NCBI GenBank assembly: GCA_021298835.1
Contig: JAJTHG010000038.1
Location: 22,874-86,873, forward strand
Length of the DNA stretch: 64,000 bases
Source: Gemmatimonadota bacterium
GTDB taxonomy: Bacteria > Gemmatimonadota > Gemmatimonadetes > Gemmatimonadales > Gemmatimonadaceae
Direction of reading: 5' to 3'
The translations under genes and the position numbers were made by a program. Under the pieces are notes generated by a model. It had not been told where the DNA came from. It saw nothing but the letters and a program-made list of their open reading frames with translations, and made no database searches. Below, piece after piece: positions 60,507 to 64,000 of the stretch. How positions within the stretch are numbered: position 1 is the stretch's first letter; the number at the start of each line of letters is the position of its first letter.

Positions 60507-62165
60507 ATGCCTTTCCCGTTCGCCCGTACCGCCGCCGCCATCGTCGCCGCGGCCCTCATGCCGGCCGTCGCGGCCGCTCAGGCGGCCGCTCAGGCGGCCG
60601 CTCAGGCGGCCGCCCCGGCGGCCGCCGGCCAGTGCGACATTGACGACTCGAAGCCGAAGCAGCTCGGCATGGCCACCTTCACGCTGCAGCGGGTGGCCGG
60701 CGCCAAGTCGGCCGCGGACCGCCAGAAGGGGGTGCGCGAGATGACCAAGGCCCTCGGCGAGATGAAGACCGCAGAGAATCCCGCCGGCCAGGCGTTCCTG
60801 TACGGCCAGGCGGCGATGATGTGGATGCAGGACCCCGAGGCCCCGGACGTCGTCACGCGCGGCGACTTCGGCCTGCCGGGCGAGAAGGGCGCCTCGCTCG
60901 ACCTCGTCGTCTTCGCCGATTCGGTGTTCGACCAGGTCGAAGCCCAGAAGCCGAACTGCAAGACGCTCGTCACCCAGTGGCGCGGCCAGCAGGGCTGGTT
61001 CCGGAACATCCAGACGGCGTTCACCGCGATCGGCCAGCAGGAGTACGCCAAGGCCGAGGCCGCGGCCCGTCGGTCGCTGATCCTCAATACGCGCAGCGCC
61101 TACGCCCCGTACGTGATCGGGGCGGTGTCGCAGCAGCGGATGAACGAATCGCAGGGGGCGGAGAAGGCGGCACTGGCCGACTCGGCCGTGAAGTACCTCG
61201 GGCTCGCCGTGGGCGAGGCGGGCAACGACACGTCGTTCGCGGACATCCGCCGTCGCTCGCTGCTGGACATCGGGCGCATCCGGATCGACCAGTTCGAGAC
61301 GGGCGCGGTCACCGACTTCAAGGGGGCGTGCGGCACGATCGCCCCGCGGGTGGCGCAGGCGTTCGAGGCCTATCTGGCCGAGAACGCGACGCAGCCGGAT
61401 GCCCTCGCGGCGCGCAACAACCTGGCGAGCCTGCACCTGCAGTGCGGCGACACCGCGAAGGCGGAGGCGGTCTACGACCCGGTGGTGAAGAACCCGACGG
61501 CCTACGGCGACATCGAGGCGACGCAGGGCGGCGTGACGATGACGCGCATCAACCGCAACGCCAAGGCGGCCGCGCTGTTCGAGGCGGCGCTGCAGGTGAA
61601 TCCGTTCCAGCGCGACGCGCTCAACAACCTCGCGGCGACGTACTACAACACGCAGCGGTTCGCGGAGATGATGCCGATCGTGGGGCGGCTCGTCGCGGTG
61701 GACCCGAACAACCCCGACAACTGGCTGTGGTACGCCTACGCCTACCAGGGGCTGTCGAAGCCGCTCAAGAACGCGGATCCCAAGAAGAAGGCGTACTCGG
61801 ACTCGCTCGTGTATTTCAACAACATGAGCGAGACGATGGCCGTCCGGGTGTCGTTCACGAACTTCACGCGCGGCGCGGAGGAGACGAGGCTCGCCGGCAC
61901 GGTCGAGTACCGGGCGCCGCAGTCCGCGGCGCCGGCGCGGCCGGCCCCGCGCGGCAAGGCGGGGGCGAAGGCCGCGGCCCCCGCGGCGCCGGCCGCCCCG
62001 CCGAAGGACGTCACGATCGCCCTCGAGTGGCTCGACAAGTCGGGGAACGTGCTCGAGACGACGCCGGTCGCGGTCGGGGCGGTGAAGCCAGGCGAGACCA
62101 AGGAGTTCACGACGTCGGTGAAGAAGGCGGGGGTCACCGCGTACCGGTACGCGAAGATCAACTGA
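60507..62165 (+). CDS. secreted TPR-repeat protein
   Basis: 552 residues from ATG 60507; the longer frame upstream runs through tRNA-Val and is not real. Signal peptide (AAAIVAAALMPAVAAA) followed by an Ala/Gln 12-bp repeat. TPR-like helical pairs recur (AFTAIGQQEYAKAEAAARRS, ARNNLASLHLQCGDTAKAEA, NNLAATYYNTQRFAEMMPIV). The last 100 residues have an Ala/Pro linker and a beta domain (DVTIALEWLDKSGNVLETTP). It is periplasmic and probably a protein-interaction scaffold. It is flanked on both sides by tRNA genes, with a -10-like TAGTTT at 60445-60450. Confidence 0.75.
   Translation: MPFPFARTAAAIVAAALMPAVAAAQAAAQAAAQAAAPAAAGQCDIDDSKPKQLGMATFTLQRVAGAKSAADRQKGVREMTKALGEMKTAENPAGQAFLYGQAAMMWMQDPEAPDVVTRGDFGLPGEKGASLDLVVFADSVFDQVEAQKPNCKTLVTQWRGQQGWFRNIQTAFTAIGQQEYAKAEAAARRSLILNTRSAYAPYVIGAVSQQRMNESQGAEKAALADSAVKYLGLAVGEAGNDTSFADIRRRSLLDIGRIRIDQFETGAVTDFKGACGTIAPRVAQAFEAYLAENATQPDALAARNNLASLHLQCGDTAKAEAVYDPVVKNPTAYGDIEATQGGVTMTRINRNAKAAALFEAALQVNPFQRDALNNLAATYYNTQRFAEMMPIVGRLVAVDPNNPDNWLWYAYAYQGLSKPLKNADPKKKAYSDSLVYFNNMSETMAVRVSFTNFTRGAEETRLAGTVEYRAPQSAAPARPAPRGKAGAKAAAPAAPAAPPKDVTIALEWLDKSGNVLETTPVAVGAVKPGETKEFTTSVKKAGVTAYRYAKIN
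60570..60605 (+). repeat. 12-bp tandem repeat in TPR protein
   Basis: Three exact copies of GCGGCCGCTCAG plus a diverged fourth, encoding Ala-Ala-Ala-Gln just after the signal peptide. Confidence 0.9.
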
Positions 62166-62214
62166 CGGCATCCGGGCTGACGGTCGCCTCCCGACCACGA
62201 AGCCCATCACCCGC

Positions 62215-62243
62215 TTGAAGTTGGTCAATTCACGCAGTAACGT
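62215..62243 (+). promoter_or_regulatory. promoter of tRNA-Arg/tRNA-Pro
   Basis: TTGAAG at 62215-62220, a 17-base spacer, TAACGT at 62238-62243. The -35 equals that of the atpA promoter. Confidence 0.7.
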
Positions 62244-62284
62244 TGGGGTCTGTCCGTCGGAGGTTCGGCGGCAGGCCCTGATGG

Positions 62285-62358
62285 GGGCTCGTAGCTCAAT
62301 TGGATAGAGCATCTGACTACGGATCAGAAGGTTGGGGGTTCGAGTCCCTCCGAGCCCG
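62285..62358 (+). tRNA. tRNA-Arg (ACG)
   Basis: 74 bases; acceptor GGGCTCG pairs with CGAGCCC; anticodon loop CTACGGA gives ACG, to be read as inosine after TadA editing; discriminator G. CCA is not encoded. Confidence 0.97.
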
Positions 62359-62396
62359 TCCCATCGTTTCACGCGTATTGCCAATCGCTGCGTTCG

Positions 62397-62473
62397 CGGG
62401 GTGTAGCTTAGCCCGGTAGAGCGCCTGCTTCGGGAGCAGGAGGTCGCTGGTTCAAATCCAGTCACCCCGACCA
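62397..62473 (+). tRNA. tRNA-Pro (CGG)
   Basis: 77 bases including encoded CCA; acceptor CGGGGTG pairs with CACCCCG; anticodon loop TTCGGGA gives CGG. It is the only tRNA here with a genomic CCA end. Confidence 0.97.
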
Positions 62474-62478
62474 GTGAG

Positions 62479-62512
62479 ACGCCCCCGTCACTCGCGAGAG
62501 TGGCGGGGGCGT
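62479..62512. terminator. 15-bp hairpin with GCGA tetraloop
   Basis: A fully paired 15-base stem (one G-U) closed by a GNRA tetraloop, six bases after tRNA-Pro and 35 bases from the convergent Ig-repeat gene stop. It probably terminates both. Confidence 0.75.
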
Positions 62513-62546
62513 CGGCGTTCCGGCGGGGGATGTGGCGGGCGGCGCG

Positions 62547-64000
62547 TCAGGGCGAGACGGTCACCGTGCGAATCGCATCCCCCTGCTGTGTGAAGCCGGG
62601 GATGCTGGCGATGACCGTGCTGTTCCCGGCCGAAAGCGGCCGGAAGAACAGGCGGTTGGGGTTCACGGAAGGCGTGGCCGAGCTGCCCGCGGCGATCGTG
62701 GTTGACGTCGGAGACGCGGCGACGCCGTTCAGCGCCACGGTGCCGATCGCCGGGGACGATGCCGTGAGGGTCACCACGAGAGCCGTCGCGCCAGCCCGCA
62801 GGGCCTGCTGCGTCACACCGTTGCCGTTCGGTGCCCCCACGACGACTTCGAAGCCGATGTCACCGGCCGTCACGGTACGTGTCGTCGGCATGTTGGTGAT
62901 CGCGACGGCTGGCGTCACGACCGTGACGGTCGGGGCAAGCGTCGCATAGTCCGGCATGCTCAGGCTCAGCGACGCGCCTCCGGTCGTCCCCTCGACCGCA
63001 GCGACGACGAACGTCGCCGAGGTCGCCCCGGCGGCGATCGGGATGGTGATCGAGGTGGTGCCGACCGTCGTCGCGTTGGGGGCCACGAGCAGGCGACCGG
63101 GATCCTGGCTCAGAATGGTCAGCGACCGCGCGGACGGCGTGGCGACCGCGAACGACACGGATACCGCCCCGGACTGCAGGCCAGCCCCCAGCGTGGTCGG
63201 AAGGGCACTCGCGAATATGGCCGGCGCGGTCACGGTGACCGTCAGAGGATAGCCGGCCCGCACCGGGGCCTGCGCCGCCCCGGTCGCCGTCGCCGTGACC
63301 GTCGTCGTGCCGGCGACGAGGCCCCGCACTCCGAAGGTCGTGCTCCCGCTGCCGACCGGGATCGTCCGCTGTGCCGGCGACCCCGCCGTGCCACCCACCA
63401 CCGGCACCGCCACGCTCGGCGTGCCGGTCGCGACATCCACGACCACGGCCGCGCCACCCGCCCGCAGCGCCTGCTGGGTCACGCTCGTGCCGGCGGCGTT
63501 CAGCGGCCCGACCCACGCCGTCCAGCTCAGGTCCGCCGACAGCGTCGTCGTCGCCGTGCTCCCGCTCGCCTCCACCCCCAGCGGCCGGACGGTGACCGCA
63601 ACGGACGCATCGGTATAGCCGGGCGCCTGCGCGGTGATCGTCATGTTCCCCGTCTGGTTCTCCACGCCGCTGTAGAACACGGTGGTGCCGGAGCTACCAG
63701 CGGGGATGGTGACCGAGATGGAGCCCTGGCCAACGGTCGTGGCATTCGGGGCCAGCACCAGACGCGTCGGGTCGGACGACGTGAAGGTCACGACCACGCC
63801 GCCGGGCGGTGCTGCGACCTGCAAGTTGTAGCTGATGGACGTCGTCGTTCCCGACCCGACCTCGCTTACGCCGCCGAACGAACTACTCGGCGCCGATACG
63901 GTCAGGGTGAAGGGATAGCCGGCCCGCACCGGGGCCTGCGCTACGCCGGTCGCGGTCGCGGTGACCGTCGTCGTGCCGGCGACGAGGCCCCGCACTCCGA
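62547..64000 (-). CDS. large Ig-like repeat surface protein, N-terminus beyond window
   Basis: At least 484 codons, open through the right edge, so this is only the C-terminal part. It is a chain of beta-sandwich repeats rich in Thr, Val, Ala and Gly. Recurrent phrases are LVLAPNATTVGQGSI / LLVAPNATTVGTTSI, TPSVAVPVVGGTAGSPA, VRGLVAGTTTVTATATG, APVRAGYPLTVTV and VTQQALRAG. The unit length is about 222 residues, as shown by a 666-bp spaced near-identical DNA repeat. It resembles adhesin or surface-layer Ig domains. It ends in TVTVSP without a membrane anchor or sorting signal. Confidence 0.75.
   Translation of the reverse strand, partial: GVRGLVAGTTTVTATATGVAQAPVRAGYPFTLTVSAPSSSFGGVSEVGSGTTTSISYNLQVAAPPGGVVVTFTSSDPTRLVLAPNATTVGQGSISVTIPAGSSGTTVFYSGVENQTGNMTITAQAPGYTDASVAVTVRPLGVEASGSTATTTLSADLSWTAWVGPLNAAGTSVTQQALRAGGAAVVVDVATGTPSVAVPVVGGTAGSPAQRTIPVGSGSTTFGVRGLVAGTTTVTATATGAAQAPVRAGYPLTVTVTAPAIFASALPTTLGAGLQSGAVSVSFAVATPSARSLTILSQDPGRLLVAPNATTVGTTSITIPIAAGATSATFVVAAVEGTTGGASLSLSMPDYATLAPTVTVVTPAVAITNMPTTRTVTAGDIGFEVVVGAPNGNGVTQQALRAGATALVVTLTASSPAIGTVALNGVAASPTSTTIAAGSSATPSVNPNRLFFRPLSAGNSTVIASIPGFTQQGDAIRTVTVSP
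63247..63334 (-). repeat. near-identical repeat copy 1 in Ig-like gene
   Basis: 88 bases that match 63913-64000 with five differences, 666 bp apart (222 codons). This marks a recent duplication or gene conversion of a whole Ig-type unit. Confidence 0.9.
63913..64000 (-). repeat. near-identical repeat copy 2 in Ig-like gene, at window edge
   Basis: Second copy of the 88-base stretch at 63247-63334; the identity may continue beyond the window. Confidence 0.9.

Overview
The window is a GC-rich (about 70 %) chromosomal segment from a diderm bacterium, most likely a member of the Gemmatimonadota. The evidence is indirect but consistent. There is LPS biosynthesis (WaaA), an Omp85/POTRA-type protein, two SusC/SusD outer-membrane pairs of the Bacteroidetes/Gemmatimonadetes type, many lipoproteins with AAC or AGC lipoboxes, many GTG starts, and promoters of the form TTGA-N17-TA. 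No rRNA, prophage, insertion sequence or CRISPR array was seen.

Layout. Positions 1-2155 (minus): the end of a POTRA-type outer-membrane protein gene, a coiled-coil protein and a hypothetical. Positions 2394-27135 are mostly plus-strand housekeeping genes. They are a glycosyltransferase, a DUF3108 protein, a deoxyhypusine-synthase-like protein, a glycine-oxidase-like flavoprotein, a complete pyruvate dehydrogenase island with its lipoylation enzymes (lipA-pdhA-pdhB-pdhC-lpdA-lipB), a UvrD-type helicase, a NarL-type two-component pair, dnaE-accA, RicT/PSP1 and metG. A minus-strand M30-like metalloprotease lipoprotein lies in the middle.

Positions 27167-41199 (minus except one gene): a lipoprotein, SusD and SusC (SusC split by an in-frame amber codon), then a TPM-nucleotidyltransferase-LemA-haloperoxidase-FG-GAP/ASPIC series. 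A plus-strand barrel-less plug protein is embedded in it. Positions 41321-43375 (plus): DsbA-like thioredoxin and WaaA. Positions 43432-51873 (minus): a second SusC/SusD locus with two small lipoproteins, a DUF4397 lipoprotein and a second barrel-less plug protein; this SusD carries a frameshift.

Positions 52211-59835 (minus): F1 ATP synthase genes atpA-G-D-C with promoter and terminator but no Fo or delta genes nearby, an mlaF-nudix-araC operon, and a sigma-70 factor. Positions 59982-62512 (plus): five tRNA genes (Ala, Gly, Val, Arg, Pro) around a secreted TPR protein. The right edge is a large Ig-like repeat protein that runs out of the window.

The genes combine central carbon metabolism, energy, replication and translation with an elaborate outer-membrane nutrient-uptake layer. 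The most unusual parts are the paired plug-only proteins with conserved cysteines, the duplicated FG-GAP/ASPIC lipoprotein coupled to a vanadium-haloperoxidase homologue, the two broken Sus genes, the recurring 12/13-bp tandem arrays, and several apparently leaderless promoters.
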